The position numbers and the translations under genes were made by a program. DNA of 64,000 bases from JABDLO01 sp041749255 (GTDB lineage Bacteria; Bacteroidota; Bacteroidia; Chitinophagales; Saprospiraceae): NCBI GenBank assembly GCA_041749255.1, contig JBGTBR010000039.1:1-64000 (forward strand). Direction: 5' to 3'. Below, in pieces: positions 9,400 to 18,523 of this stretch; positions within the stretch are counted from its first letter, which is position 1, and each line of letters starts with the position of its first letter. The notes under the pieces are model-generated. The model did not search any database. It was given only the letters and a program-made list of their open reading frames with translations, and had not been told where the DNA came from.

Positions 9400-10545
9400 T
9401 CAGATCATTTTTCGCGGAATGGACTTATCGATCCTTGTCAGCATTTCATAATTGAGTTGGCTACTTTGGTCACTGAAAGAAGAAACGGAAATAACAGTAT
9501 CTCCTTGCTTGCCAATAAGGATAACTTCATCGTATAGTTTTACTTCCTCAAGAGAAGATATATCTATCATAAGCATATTCATATTGACTATGCCTATGAC
9601 ACTCAATCTCATCCCCCTCACGATGACTCTGCCCTGGTTGCTCAGACTCCGGGAATAACCGTAACCATACCCTACAGGTACTGAAGCAATACGCATATCC
9701 TGTTCGGCCATATATGAAGTTCCGTAGCCAATATAGTTGCCCTTTTTTACGGACTTGATATCCATGATATAAGACTTCCAGTTGAACAGCATCCTCAACG
9801 GGTCAGTCATATTTTTAATACGCGCTGAATAATGAATAAATGATTCTTTGCTTGGCCAGAGCCCGTATTGGAGTATACCAATTCTGACCATATCAAAATT
9901 ATTTTTTGGATACATGATGATCGCTGCACTGCACGAAGTATGGATTTTATCCGGTGTCAGGCCGGCTTCGTAAATTTGCTTACACGCTGCACTAAAAGTT
10001 TTTTTCTGATCGATGATCCGTTTATAGTTAGCAATGCTTTCTGCCCCGGCATAATGAGTGCAAATACCAGCAAACCTTATGGTGTCCTGGTTGACTTTGA
10101 AAAATTGAATAACTTCCTTCCATTCCGGTTTATTGATACCGGTACGGTTCATGCCGGATTCGATCTCTAAATGGATGTGTGCCTTTTTTCCCAGCTTTTT
10201 AGCTAATTGGGTCATATGTAGTAGTCTGTCCTTATTGAAAACATAAAATTCAATTTCATGGTTGATGATCCATTCCTCATCCTCTTGATTGATATTTCCC
10301 ATAACCATGATAGAGGGCTTAGATGTCGCATGGGTAAATACGTCTCTGGCTTCATTTGAACTAAAAACTGAAAAGTGATCGATACCCAAACTTTCTAAAG
10401 CAGGAACCATAAGATTTACCCCATGACCATATGCATTTCCCTTCACTACAGAAGACAGTTTGACATGGCCTCCAATGAGAGACCGAACGAATCGGATATT
10501 ATTGGACAAGGCATCTTTCGATATTTCTATGTAAGATCCTGACAT
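9400..10545 (-). CDS. alr: Alanine racemase
   Basis: The 381-residue protein has the alanine racemase layout. The PLP lysine lies in SSVVKGNAYGHG (K35). The catalytic tyrosine region is YIGYGTSYMAEQDMRIASVP followed by VGYGYGYSR near residue 280, and a C-terminal beta domain includes IGIVNMNMLMID. It makes D-alanine from L-alanine, or racemises other amino acids if broad in specificity. Many Bacteroidota carry Alr fused to MurF for cell-wall supply. This separate copy lies inside an operon with a transporter, an M20 hydrolase and a second racemase, so a catabolic or scavenging role is inferred. The gap to the upstream M20 gene is three bases. Confidence 0.85.
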   Translation of the reverse strand: MSGSYIEISKDALSNNIRFVRSLIGGHVKLSSVVKGNAYGHGVNLMVPALESLGIDHFSVFSSNEARDVFTHATSKPSIMVMGNINQEDEEWIINHEIEFYVFNKDRLLHMTQLAKKLGKKAHIHLEIESGMNRTGINKPEWKEVIQFFKVNQDTIRFAGICTHYAGAESIANYKRIIDQKKTFSAACKQIYEAGLTPDKIHTSCSAAIIMYPKNNFDMVRIGILQYGLWPSKESFIHYSARIKNMTDPLRMLFNWKSYIMDIKSVKKGNYIGYGTSYMAEQDMRIASVPVGYGYGYSRSLSNQGRVIVRGMRLSVIGIVNMNMLMIDISSLEEVKLYDEVILIGKQGDTVISVSSFSDQSSQLNYEMLTRIDKSIPRKMI

Positions 10546-10548
10546 GAG

Positions 10549-11703
10549 TTATTTTAATTCACTTTCCAAAATTCGAAAAAATACATTAGAACCTATATCG
10601 ATGAGTTCATCCGGAAAATCGTAGGTTTTGGAATGAAGAGGTGGACAATTTTCTCCGGCACCAATACAAAACATGGCCCCGGGAATGACCTGGGTAAATA
10701 ATCCAAAATCCTCCCCCCATTTATTGGGATGTTCGAGTGTTGTAAATGGAATATCGAGATCACGGGCAGCTTTTCTGATGTTTTCTACAGCATCATTATT
10801 GTTCATAACAGCATCAAATGGATGTATCCAGTTTACCTTAGCGGTCAGGTTGTCTCTCGATGATATATCAGTTACCAGATCTTCAATTTTATTACATACA
10901 TCTTCTAAAATTTCTTTTGACCATGCGCGGATAGTATAATGAAGTTCTCCTTTTCCAGGTGAAATTCCGTAGTCTTTAGCTCCTAATGACAAATGTATGG
11001 GAGTAATAAGTATATAATCTTCAGACTCTTCCATGTCATTCGAAAACATGATGATCTGTCTTGCTAATTCAATCAATATATAATAAGGATTGGTGCCTTT
11101 AGATGGTTCTGAAGCGTGGGATTCTGTTCCATAGATTTGTATGTCAGCGCTGATAACATAAGAAGTGAATTGTCCCGGCTTGGTACTGATTTCTCCCAGA
11201 GTCTTTCCGGGTATATTATGTAAGGTGTATACAACATCAGGAGTGATAGAAGGGAAGATCGGATCGTTTAGCATCCATTGTGCTCCTTCCCCTGTTTCTT
11301 CTGCTGGTTGAAAAAGAAGTATCACCTTTCCTTTAGTCGGACGAGCAGAGGCAATATACTTTGCCAATGCTACTAAGATAGCACTGTGGCCATCATGACC
11401 ACATTTATGGCTTACTCCCTGTTTTTGAGATTTATGGTCAAATGAATTCTGTTCCTCAATGGGAAGTGCATCAAGCTCTGCTCTAAACATGACGGTTCGC
11501 CCAGGATTACCACTGTCAAAAATGGCAGCAACACCGGTTTTTCCCACATTTTGAAAGACGCTATCAGCACCCAGTTTTGTCATTAACTCTGCAATATATG
11601 TTCCGGTTTGAATTTCTTCACCGGACAATTCAGGGTAGGCGTGAATCTTTCGCCGTACAGCGACAGGATCAATGACCTCTACATTTTTTTCTAACTTATT
11701 CAT
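10549..11703 (-). CDS. M20-family amidohydrolase (N-acyl amino acid deacylase)
   Basis: The 384-residue protein matches the M20D amidohydrolases (hippurate/N-acyl-L-amino-acid hydrolase type): metal-binding CGHDGHSAILVAL near residue 98, PAEETGEGAQWM near 132, TLHNIPG near 158 and ENCPPLHSKTYDF near the end. These cytosolic enzymes bind two metal ions and release free amino acids from N-acyl or peptide-like substrates. Its start overlaps the end of the GNAT gene by a base (TAATG), and the alanine racemase gene follows three bases on. The arrangement suggests that acylated or peptide-bound amino acids are imported, freed and then racemised. Confidence 0.88.
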   Translation of the reverse strand: MNKLEKNVEVIDPVAVRRKIHAYPELSGEEIQTGTYIAELMTKLGADSVFQNVGKTGVAAIFDSGNPGRTVMFRAELDALPIEEQNSFDHKSQKQGVSHKCGHDGHSAILVALAKYIASARPTKGKVILLFQPAEETGEGAQWMLNDPIFPSITPDVVYTLHNIPGKTLGEISTKPGQFTSYVISADIQIYGTESHASEPSKGTNPYYILIELARQIIMFSNDMEESEDYILITPIHLSLGAKDYGISPGKGELHYTIRAWSKEILEDVCNKIEDLVTDISSRDNLTAKVNWIHPFDAVMNNNDAVENIRKAARDLDIPFTTLEHPNKWGEDFGLFTQVIPGAMFCIGAGENCPPLHSKTYDFPDELIDIGSNVFFRILESELK

Positions 11704-12146
11704 TATTTATTTCTGATTAATCTCATTTCTAAATAGGGTGTGATAAATCCAAATTTTTCATATAAAAATCTGGCAGGATTGTTTTTTTCAACGTGTAGTG
11801 CAATATTTCCTTCACATTTTTCAATGGTTTCTTTCATCAATTTTTTTCCTACACCCTGGCCTCTTGATTCTCTGTGTGTTGCGATATATACCAGAATGTT
11901 TTCGGGTATATATCCGGACATTCCCGTCTTTAGAATCACTACAGTACCCAAAATGTTTTCATCGTCGTCCAATGCCACGACGATAAATCCACCTTTGTCC
12001 GGATTGAGACTGTATCCAAGGGCACTGAGAATATCTTCTTTTTTATCGCCGTATTGTTCTAAATTTTTGAAAAGAAATGAAGCTATTTTTTCTTTATTAC
12101 ATTCGGGATCTTCTCCCGTTATATGATCTATTATTTTTATTTTCAT
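11703..12146 (-). CDS. GNAT-family N-acetyltransferase
   Basis: A 147-residue GNAT enzyme. The acetyl-CoA binding motif is HRESRGQGVGKKLMKETIEK near residues 91-110, followed by NPARFLYEKFGFI, the usual last strand-helix of the fold. The acceptor is probably an amine or amino acid, but nothing in the sequence fixes it. It lies between the symporter gene (16 bases upstream) and the M20 amidohydrolase gene (one-base overlap). An acetyltransferase next to a deacylase and racemases could mean acetylation of a D-amino acid, which is inference only. Confidence 0.85.
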   Translation of the reverse strand: MKIKIIDHITGEDPECNKEKIASFLFKNLEQYGDKKEDILSALGYSLNPDKGGFIVVALDDDENILGTVVILKTGMSGYIPENILVYIATHRESRGQGVGKKLMKETIEKCEGNIALHVEKNNPARFLYEKFGFITPYLEMRLIRNK

Positions 12147-12162
12147 GGTTTTATAATTTTAA

Positions 12163-13614
12163 TTATTTTTTACTTCTTTGAAATGAGTTTTTTTGAATTG
12201 AACCCGATATCAAGATATAGCACAAGGCTGAAAGCAATAAACCACCCAGATTGGCATCCAATCCAAACGGCAATTGAATGTTGCCTATAATGAGAATAAG
12301 TGTACAACTCCCTCCGGCAATCATGGCTACCATGGCTCCGGTAGCAGACGGAGTCTTACTAAAAAGCATGGCAATGACGGGTACAAATAATCCCGATACC
12401 ATAAAAGCGTAAGAGTATAGCATAAGATCCAATACGCTTTCCATGGTCAGGGCGATCAAAATGGCTATACCACCAATAAAAAAAGTAGCCAATTGAGATA
12501 CCCATAACCGGGAAGAGAGATTTTTCTTCAACTTACCCAGAATGTCGGTAATCAGATTTCCTGATGCTGCCATTAAACAACTATCGGCTGTGGACATAAT
12601 AGCCGAAAAATAGGCAGATAACATCAACCCCATGAATCCAACGGGAAGCATATTCCTTAGAAATAAAGGTAGACCCATTTCTGCATCTGGTTCAACACCG
12701 GGGGGAAATCCCACATCTGTAAAATCACCTTGTAAAAATGCAACTTTTGCCAGCATGCCCAGTATGACCCCCATAAATGCCATGACTGGCCACTCAAACA
12801 AACCCGCTATACGCCATGCCTTGACTGCGGTTTTTGTGTCTTTAGCGGCATAGATCCTTTGGTATAATGTCATTCCGACAAACCAGATAGGGACAATGGT
12901 GATTAACCAATTTATAAAATCAATTGCAGAAATATTGGTCAATGAGAGCATATCAGGGGGCAGATGATTTCTGATTTCACTTATGCCTCCTATTTTATAT
13001 ATTCCAAAAGGTATACCTATGCCAAAAAGTCCAACAATTAATACAATCCACTGAAAGGTGTCTGTATATATTACCGCTTTAATGCCGCCAAATACAGTAT
13101 AAATAACGGCAATAACGCCCATTACCATGACTGCATCTTGGATAGTCAACGCTGATGGGAATGTCGCTGAAGCCAATTTGGCTCCTGCCAGGATTTGTGA
13201 ACCGGAAAAGCCCACGTATCCGATAAAAGAAATAATACCGGCTATAAAAGCAACCTTTATACCATAATAATGCTCTATAGCCTGAGGAAAACTTAACAGG
13301 TTCTTTCTTTTGGCAATAGGATACACGACAGGAATTAAAATAGCAGCACTAAGCCATGCACCCAGCAACCCGGTAAACAAGAGCCAGCTACCTGAAAGCC
13401 CAATGGTAAATCCGAGCCCTCCCAACCCAATGGAAAATCCTCCACCAACGTCAGTAGCTACTACAGAGAGTCCTATGTGTCCGGCCTTCATGTTACGACC
13501 CCCTATAAAATAATCTTCTTCTGATTTATTTTTTCTGAAGAACCATGCCCCTATACCCAATAGAAATATAAAGTAAACTACAAATACGGTTAGGTCAATC
13601 CAATGAATGTCCAC
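12163..13614 (-). CDS. Sodium:solute symporter (SSS family)
   Basis: The 483-residue membrane protein has about 13 hydrophobic segments. It shows SSS features: an N-out first helix (WIDLTVFVVYFIFLLGIGAW), the FIGGRNM...GLSVVATDVGGGFSIG segment near residue 50 and a Na+-site-like region near SAYFSAIMSTADSCLMAAS (about residue 340). Relatives import proline, pantothenate, sugars or short peptides with sodium. As first gene of the operon it probably supplies the substrate handled by the GNAT, M20 and racemase proteins encoded after it. The substrate is unknown; an amino acid or N-acyl amino acid is inferred from context. Confidence 0.9.
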   Translation of the reverse strand: MDIHWIDLTVFVVYFIFLLGIGAWFFRKNKSEEDYFIGGRNMKAGHIGLSVVATDVGGGFSIGLGGLGFTIGLSGSWLLFTGLLGAWLSAAILIPVVYPIAKRKNLLSFPQAIEHYYGIKVAFIAGIISFIGYVGFSGSQILAGAKLASATFPSALTIQDAVMVMGVIAVIYTVFGGIKAVIYTDTFQWIVLIVGLFGIGIPFGIYKIGGISEIRNHLPPDMLSLTNISAIDFINWLITIVPIWFVGMTLYQRIYAAKDTKTAVKAWRIAGLFEWPVMAFMGVILGMLAKVAFLQGDFTDVGFPPGVEPDAEMGLPLFLRNMLPVGFMGLMLSAYFSAIMSTADSCLMAASGNLITDILGKLKKNLSSRLWVSQLATFFIGGIAILIALTMESVLDLMLYSYAFMVSGLFVPVIAMLFSKTPSATGAMVAMIAGGSCTLILIIGNIQLPFGLDANLGGLLLSALCYILISGSIQKNSFQRSKK

Positions 13615-13797
13615 AAAAAGCTGGATTTTGGTTTTACGGTAACCTTACAGAGAACCTATGGGAAATGTTCAGGATGGATGTAAATAATACAATTTGGGTT
13701 TTTAGTTCTGGTGTAGGTCATAATTTTAGTTTGTGTAACATTCATCACAATTCATGCAGTGCATTGTACTGTACCTTTGCTGTATAAATCAAAAAGT

Positions 13798-13965
13798 ATG
13801 AAGAAATTTCATAAAATAAAAATCCTGGAATTTGATGCATATGTGCTTGTTGAGGAATTCATTTTAGAAATAGAAATAATGCTTAGGTGGATAAATAAAA
13901 CTATTCAAATTATACCATGCATTGCTTTTGAACTGCCTGATTATAGTCGCAATCTGAAAAAATGA
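13798..13965 (+). CDS. Possible small protein ahead of the porin gene
   Basis: An open frame of 55 codons starts at ATG 13798 (an earlier in-frame ATG lies at 13759). Its TGA overlaps the ATG of the porin gene in an ATGA arrangement, which suggests coupled translation. The product is rich in Ile, Leu and Lys and has no signal peptide and no family that I recognise. A TACCTTTG box at 13772-13779 lies just upstream and favours the 13798 start if it is a -7 element. It may equally be a chance frame in a leader region. Confidence 0.3.
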   Translation: MKKFHKIKILEFDAYVLVEEFILEIEIMLRWINKTIQIIPCIAFELPDYSRNLKK

Positions 13966-15347
13966 GAGTGATTACCATATTCATATCTTTGGGTTTAGTT
14001 CTATTGATAGACACATTAATGGCTCAAAGTGCTGATAGTATCAATGGCAAAAATATCAGCTCATTAAAGGAATTTGTACAAAGAGGTCATTGGACTTTTA
14101 ACACCAGGACATTCGCAATGGGTACTGAAAACAGAGATTATCTGACAAATTATTTTGCCATAGCTTCGGGAGCGGGTATAGGGTATACAAGCCCTCGATG
14201 GAAGGGGTTTACTACTGGCTTTAGCGGACATTTTATGTTTCGGGTTTTCGACCACAATCTGGAGAAAATTGATCCATATACAGATGCAGGCAGCCGGTAT
14301 GAAATGACGTTATTTGACATGGAAAATCCGGAGAATTCGAGTGATCTCGATAGATTGGAGGAGTTATATATTTCATACGTAAATTCCGGATTTAATATCA
14401 CTTATGGCCGGCAAATTATTTCTACTCCTTTTCTCAATGAACAGGATAACAGAATGAGACCAAATCTGTTTTCCGGACTAAGAGCCATGTGGGGTAAAAA
14501 CCAATTCCTTTTTGAAAGTATGTGGATAAATGGAGTTTCTCCCCGTGGCACTGTTCGTTGGTATAGTATGGAGGAATCTATGGGAGTGTATCCGTTTGGA
14601 AGAAATATTGATGGTTCAGCCTCCCGGTACAAGGGTAATGTAAGCAGTAAAGGATTATTCATATCCGGAGTGAAGTGGGAAAATTCTGATTGGACTACCC
14701 GAGTATATCATTATTATGCTGAAAATGTTTTTCACCTCCTTTATTCAGACCTTGAATACAGAATGGGGAATTCAACCGATCATATAACTACCGGAATACA
14801 GGGATTTCGGCAATATCAGTCTGGGAATGGAGGACATGAAGATGCCGATAAGAAATACATGCAAAACGGAGAGTCCACTTTTGGCATTGGGGGTAGGGCA
14901 GTTTTGAAAAGGTCGCAGCATAAATGGAGTATTAATACTTTATATATTCACGACTCTGGCAGGTATTTGTTTCCAAGAGAGTGGGGTAGAGAACAATTTT
15001 GGGCTGGTTTACCCAGAGAGAGATTTGAAGGCAATGGCGGTTTATGGACGGTTTCAGGACAATGGATTTACGATTGGAAGAATCGTCATATGAATACTTT
15101 TTTAGGCGCGGCTATCGTAAAAACTAATAATCCTGAACCAGCATTATTAAATAAATATGGTACCCCATCTTATTATCATATTGCTGGTAGGATTTCGTAT
15201 CACTTCACTGGCAGACTCGACGGGTTGAGTATGGAAAGTCTCATTGTTTACAAAGGGAATCTGGATTCTGAGAATATTTCAGATCAATTGACCATTAACC
15301 GTTTAGATTTGTGGAATTATAGTTATATTTTTAATTTTAAATTTTAA
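13962..15347 (+). CDS. OprD-like outer-membrane porin
   Basis: The 461-residue protein has a signal peptide (residues 1-22, ending TLMAQ). The rest is barrel-like: alternating aromatic and polar strands, RGHWTFNTRTFAMGTEN near residue 41, GIGYTSPRWKGFTTGFSG near 71, and a C-terminal aromatic strand ending YIFNFKF. The pattern fits the OprD/OprD-like porins with about 18 strands, which let small anions or amino acids through the outer membrane. It starts a tight plus-strand run, with the first YeeE gene 13 bases downstream. The likely cargo is therefore a sulfur compound such as sulfate or thiosulfate, which is inference. Confidence 0.75.
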   Translation: MRVITIFISLGLVLLIDTLMAQSADSINGKNISSLKEFVQRGHWTFNTRTFAMGTENRDYLTNYFAIASGAGIGYTSPRWKGFTTGFSGHFMFRVFDHNLEKIDPYTDAGSRYEMTLFDMENPENSSDLDRLEELYISYVNSGFNITYGRQIISTPFLNEQDNRMRPNLFSGLRAMWGKNQFLFESMWINGVSPRGTVRWYSMEESMGVYPFGRNIDGSASRYKGNVSSKGLFISGVKWENSDWTTRVYHYYAENVFHLLYSDLEYRMGNSTDHITTGIQGFRQYQSGNGGHEDADKKYMQNGESTFGIGGRAVLKRSQHKWSINTLYIHDSGRYLFPREWGREQFWAGLPRERFEGNGGLWTVSGQWIYDWKNRHMNTFLGAAIVKTNNPEPALLNKYGTPSYYHIAGRISYHFTGRLDGLSMESLIVYKGNLDSENISDQLTINRLDLWNYSYIFNFKF

Positions 15348-15360
15348 AAAACATCAAATT

Positions 15361-15933
15361 ATGATAGAATGGATATCACAACCCTGGCCCTGGTACGTGG
15401 CTGGGCCTATAATAGGATTAACCGTACCACTTTTATTGATCTTAGGCAATAAGTCTTTCGGGATATCTGCCAATCTCAGGCATATATGTGCAGCGTGCGT
15501 ACCGGCAAATATTCCTTTTTTTAAATACAACTGGAAGAGAGAAATGTGGAACCTGTTTTTTGCTGCGGGTATTATACTGGGTGGTTTTATTGCCGTTTTT
15601 GTTCTTTCCAATCCCAACGAACTAAATATTTCTGAAGCGACAAATAGTGACTTGGCTGCTTTGGGAATCCAATTTCAAGGAGGTTTAATGCCCGTTGAAA
15701 TTTTTACGTGGGAAAATGTATTTACCGCAAAGGGTCTGATTTTCTTTGTATTGGGCGGATTTCTGGTGGGATTTGGGACAAGGTATGCTGGAGGTTGCAC
15801 CTCGGGGCATGCTATCATGGGTATCAGTAACCTGCAATGGCCTTCATTGGTGTCTACCTGTTGTTTTATGGCCGGAGGATTTTTAATGACGCATTTACTT
15901 TTTCCGATGATTATGAAGCTATCCGGATTTTAA
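15361..15933 (+). CDS. YeeE/YedE half-size sulfur transporter, first subunit
   Basis: A 190-residue membrane protein with about five hydrophobic segments. It has the YeeE/YedE signature GFGTRYAGGCTSGHAIMGIS near residues 138-157, in which the cysteine of GGCTSGH corresponds to the conserved thiosulfate-passing cysteine of this family. Bacterial YeeE proteins import thiosulfate; in the PmpA/PmpB-type arrangement two half-length proteins act together. The second half-size gene follows 40 bases downstream. Start ATG 15361 lies 13 bases after the porin stop. Confidence 0.9.
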   Translation: MIEWISQPWPWYVAGPIIGLTVPLLLILGNKSFGISANLRHICAACVPANIPFFKYNWKREMWNLFFAAGIILGGFIAVFVLSNPNELNISEATNSDLAALGIQFQGGLMPVEIFTWENVFTAKGLIFFVLGGFLVGFGTRYAGGCTSGHAIMGISNLQWPSLVSTCCFMAGGFLMTHLLFPMIMKLSGF

Positions 15934-15973
15934 GAAAACACGCTTTCAATAAATATTATAAAAAAAAATAAAA

Positions 15974-16486
15974 ATGAGTACAAAAAATAAGAATGTAGTA
16001 GATGAATTTCAGCCTGTATCCACTTTACCGGAAGAATGCGAAGCACCCAATCTACAGGAAGATACTGAGAGTTTTATCTCTCTATTAAAGTATTTGGTGG
16101 TGGGTGTGGTTTTTGGAATTGTTTTTGTCAAGTCCGAAGTTATTTCATGGTTCAGAATTCAGGAAATGTTTCGACTTCAATCATTCCATATGTATGGGAT
16201 CATTGGTTCGGCCATCCTCACAGGCATCATTTCCATTTGGTTGATTAAGCGCTTCGATATTAAAACCCTGAATGGAGAATCTGTTAAAATAGCGGATAAG
16301 GAATTTAGAAAAGGGCAGGTGATTGGTGGTTTAATTTTTGGAATGGGATGGGCTATAACTGGTGCCTGTCCAGGTCCACTATTTGCTCAAATAGGAAGTG
16401 GTTTTACCGTAGTTTTGATTACCTTGTTAAGTGCTGTAGCCGGGACATGGGTGTATGGGTTATTGCAAAAGAGGCTGCCTAACTGA
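15974..16486 (+). CDS. YeeE/YedE half-size sulfur transporter, second subunit
   Basis: A 170-residue membrane protein with an N-terminal cytoplasmic tail of about 35 acidic residues and four to five hydrophobic segments. The signature GLIFGMGWAITGACPGPLFA near residues 118-137 has the conserved cysteine in GACPGP. It pairs with the upstream half-size protein to give the equivalent of a full-length YeeE. No persulfide dioxygenase, rhodanese or TusA gene is next to the pair, unlike many Bacteroidota loci, and a SulP permease gene follows instead. Confidence 0.9.
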   Translation: MSTKNKNVVDEFQPVSTLPEECEAPNLQEDTESFISLLKYLVVGVVFGIVFVKSEVISWFRIQEMFRLQSFHMYGIIGSAILTGIISIWLIKRFDIKTLNGESVKIADKEFRKGQVIGGLIFGMGWAITGACPGPLFAQIGSGFTVVLITLLSAVAGTWVYGLLQKRLPN

Positions 16487-16635
16487 TTTGCGTGTGATGC
16501 TACATTGTATTTGGTATACAAGTCTTTAGGCGACAAAAACAGTGTAGTGAGAATAAGAATTGATTCGTTAAAAAGTATTATATGAGCACATCTTTATTCA
16601 ATGAATGTGCTTCATAATGAATAACAAATGGTATC

Positions 16636-18372
16636 ATGAACTGGAAATCGATATTTCCTTTTTTGGAATGGTTGGGTGGTTACAATAAAAATCTTTTCAA
16701 GGGAGATTTCGTTGCTGGCCTGACAGTGGGTGTGATGCTGATACCGCAGGGAATGGCTTATGCCCTCATTGCCGGCCTACCCCCTATATACGGATTGTAC
16801 GCATCTACCGTTCCACTCATTATATATGGTTTACTGGGAACCTCCAGACAATTGGCAGTTGGGCCCGTTGCAATGATTTCACTGCTTACTGCTGCGAGCA
16901 TTGGGCACATAGCGGACTCCGGATCAGAGTCATACATTGTTCTGGCTGCTGTACTTGCCTTGATTTCGGGTATTTTTTTGTGGGTGCTGGGCGTTTTGCG
17001 AATGGGATTTGTAGTCAATTTTTTATCGCATCCCGTGATCAGTGGTTTTACGTCTGCCGCTGCTCTGATTATTGGGCTAAGTCAACTTAAACATTTAATT
17101 GGTGTGCCTTTGGGTCAGAGCAATCATATTCATACCATCGTAGTCGAGGCCGTTAGCAGAATTACGGAAATCAATATTTACACCTTGATGGTTGGAATTG
17201 CAGGTATTGTTCTTATAAAAACAGCGGGGAAATGGCACCGATCACTGCCCGGAGCGCTACTTGCGGTTTTGGTTGGAACCATTGCCGGTTATTTTCTTGT
17301 ACAATCGGGAATCGAGATGTCTGTTGTTGGTGAGGTACCGGCAGGTATTCCCTCTTTCATTATTCCCCCAATGGATTTGGAGGTTTGGTATACTCTTGTG
17401 CCGGCTGCCATGGCCATAAGTTTGGTAGGTTTTATGGAAAGTATTGCAGTAGCAAGATCCATTCAGGCTAAACATAAAAATTACAAAGTCATTCCCAATC
17501 AGGAACTAAAAGCACTAGGACTGGCAAACATAGGCACTGCTTTTTTTCAGGGATTTCCAGTAACCGGTGGTTTTTCCAGGACAGCAGTAAATAATCAGGC
17601 AGGTGCAAAATCAGGAATGGCTTCCATTATAAGTGCGGGATTAATACTGCTTACACTTTTGTTTTTTACTTCTCTTTTTTATTATCTCCCTAATGCTATT
17701 CTCGCTTCTGTCATAATGGTAGCAGTATTTGGGCTTATTGATTTGAAGGAACCTATACATTTATGGAAGACTGATAAAAACGATTTTATCATGCTGATTG
17801 TTACGTTTTTAGCTACATTGATATTTGGAATTGAAGAAGGCATTGCAGTAGGTGTGGTGTTATCTATACTGGTGATTCTCTATAAATCCAGTAAGCCTCA
17901 TTATGCTGTTTTGGGTAAAGTCAAAGGAACTTCGTTTTATCGAAACGTACTGAGATTTGACGATCTGGAAAGCAGGAAAGATACTTTAATACTCCGTTTT
18001 GATTCCGATCTCTATTACGCCAATGTGGAATATTTTTTGAATATGGTGGAAAAAGAAATGGAAAAGAAAGGAAAGGAGTTGAAATACATTGTGCTTAATG
18101 CTGAGAGCATCAGTTCTATAGACAGTAGTGGTGTTCATGCTCTGAAAAACACAACCAAAGACCTTGACGACCAGGGCATTGAATTGATCATGGCAAATGT
18201 AAAAGGGCCTGTAAGGGATGTACTTAACCGATGCGATTTTTTTGAATTTAACGGATTTAACCGGTTTTTTCTCAGCACGCAGGCCGCAGAAGATTACATC
18301 GCTCAAAGAGATATCGACGAAAATCACTTTATCATGGCAAGGCAGACAGGGATTAAAAATGGCGATTCCTAA
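16636..18372 (+). CDS. SulP-family anion permease with STAS domain
   Basis: The 578-residue protein has the SulP core: DFVAGLTVGVMLIPQGMAYA near residues 25-44, GLPPIYGLYAS, and PVTGGFSRTAVNNQAGAKSG near residue 310. A C-terminal STAS domain includes YIVLNAESISSIDSSGVHAL near residues 479-498. SulP proteins move sulfate, bicarbonate or other anions across the inner membrane. The gene lies 149 bases after the second YeeE gene and may be part of that operon or have its own promoter in the gap. The context favours sulfate; bicarbonate cannot be excluded. Confidence 0.92.
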   Translation: MNWKSIFPFLEWLGGYNKNLFKGDFVAGLTVGVMLIPQGMAYALIAGLPPIYGLYASTVPLIIYGLLGTSRQLAVGPVAMISLLTAASIGHIADSGSESYIVLAAVLALISGIFLWVLGVLRMGFVVNFLSHPVISGFTSAAALIIGLSQLKHLIGVPLGQSNHIHTIVVEAVSRITEINIYTLMVGIAGIVLIKTAGKWHRSLPGALLAVLVGTIAGYFLVQSGIEMSVVGEVPAGIPSFIIPPMDLEVWYTLVPAAMAISLVGFMESIAVARSIQAKHKNYKVIPNQELKALGLANIGTAFFQGFPVTGGFSRTAVNNQAGAKSGMASIISAGLILLTLLFFTSLFYYLPNAILASVIMVAVFGLIDLKEPIHLWKTDKNDFIMLIVTFLATLIFGIEEGIAVGVVLSILVILYKSSKPHYAVLGKVKGTSFYRNVLRFDDLESRKDTLILRFDSDLYYANVEYFLNMVEKEMEKKGKELKYIVLNAESISSIDSSGVHALKNTTKDLDDQGIELIMANVKGPVRDVLNRCDFFEFNGFNRFFLSTQAAEDYIAQRDIDENHFIMARQTGIKNGDS

Positions 18373-18523
18373 GAAAAATTTATCATTTTGGCGTGCAACC
18401 TTTAAACTCATGTATTCGTCATACATGATGATACATTTATGTTGTATGCTTTAAACTTTGTATCCGATCCCAAAAATCCGACCTTATTCTTTATTGTTAC
18501 TTTTTTGGTAATTACAAAACTCT

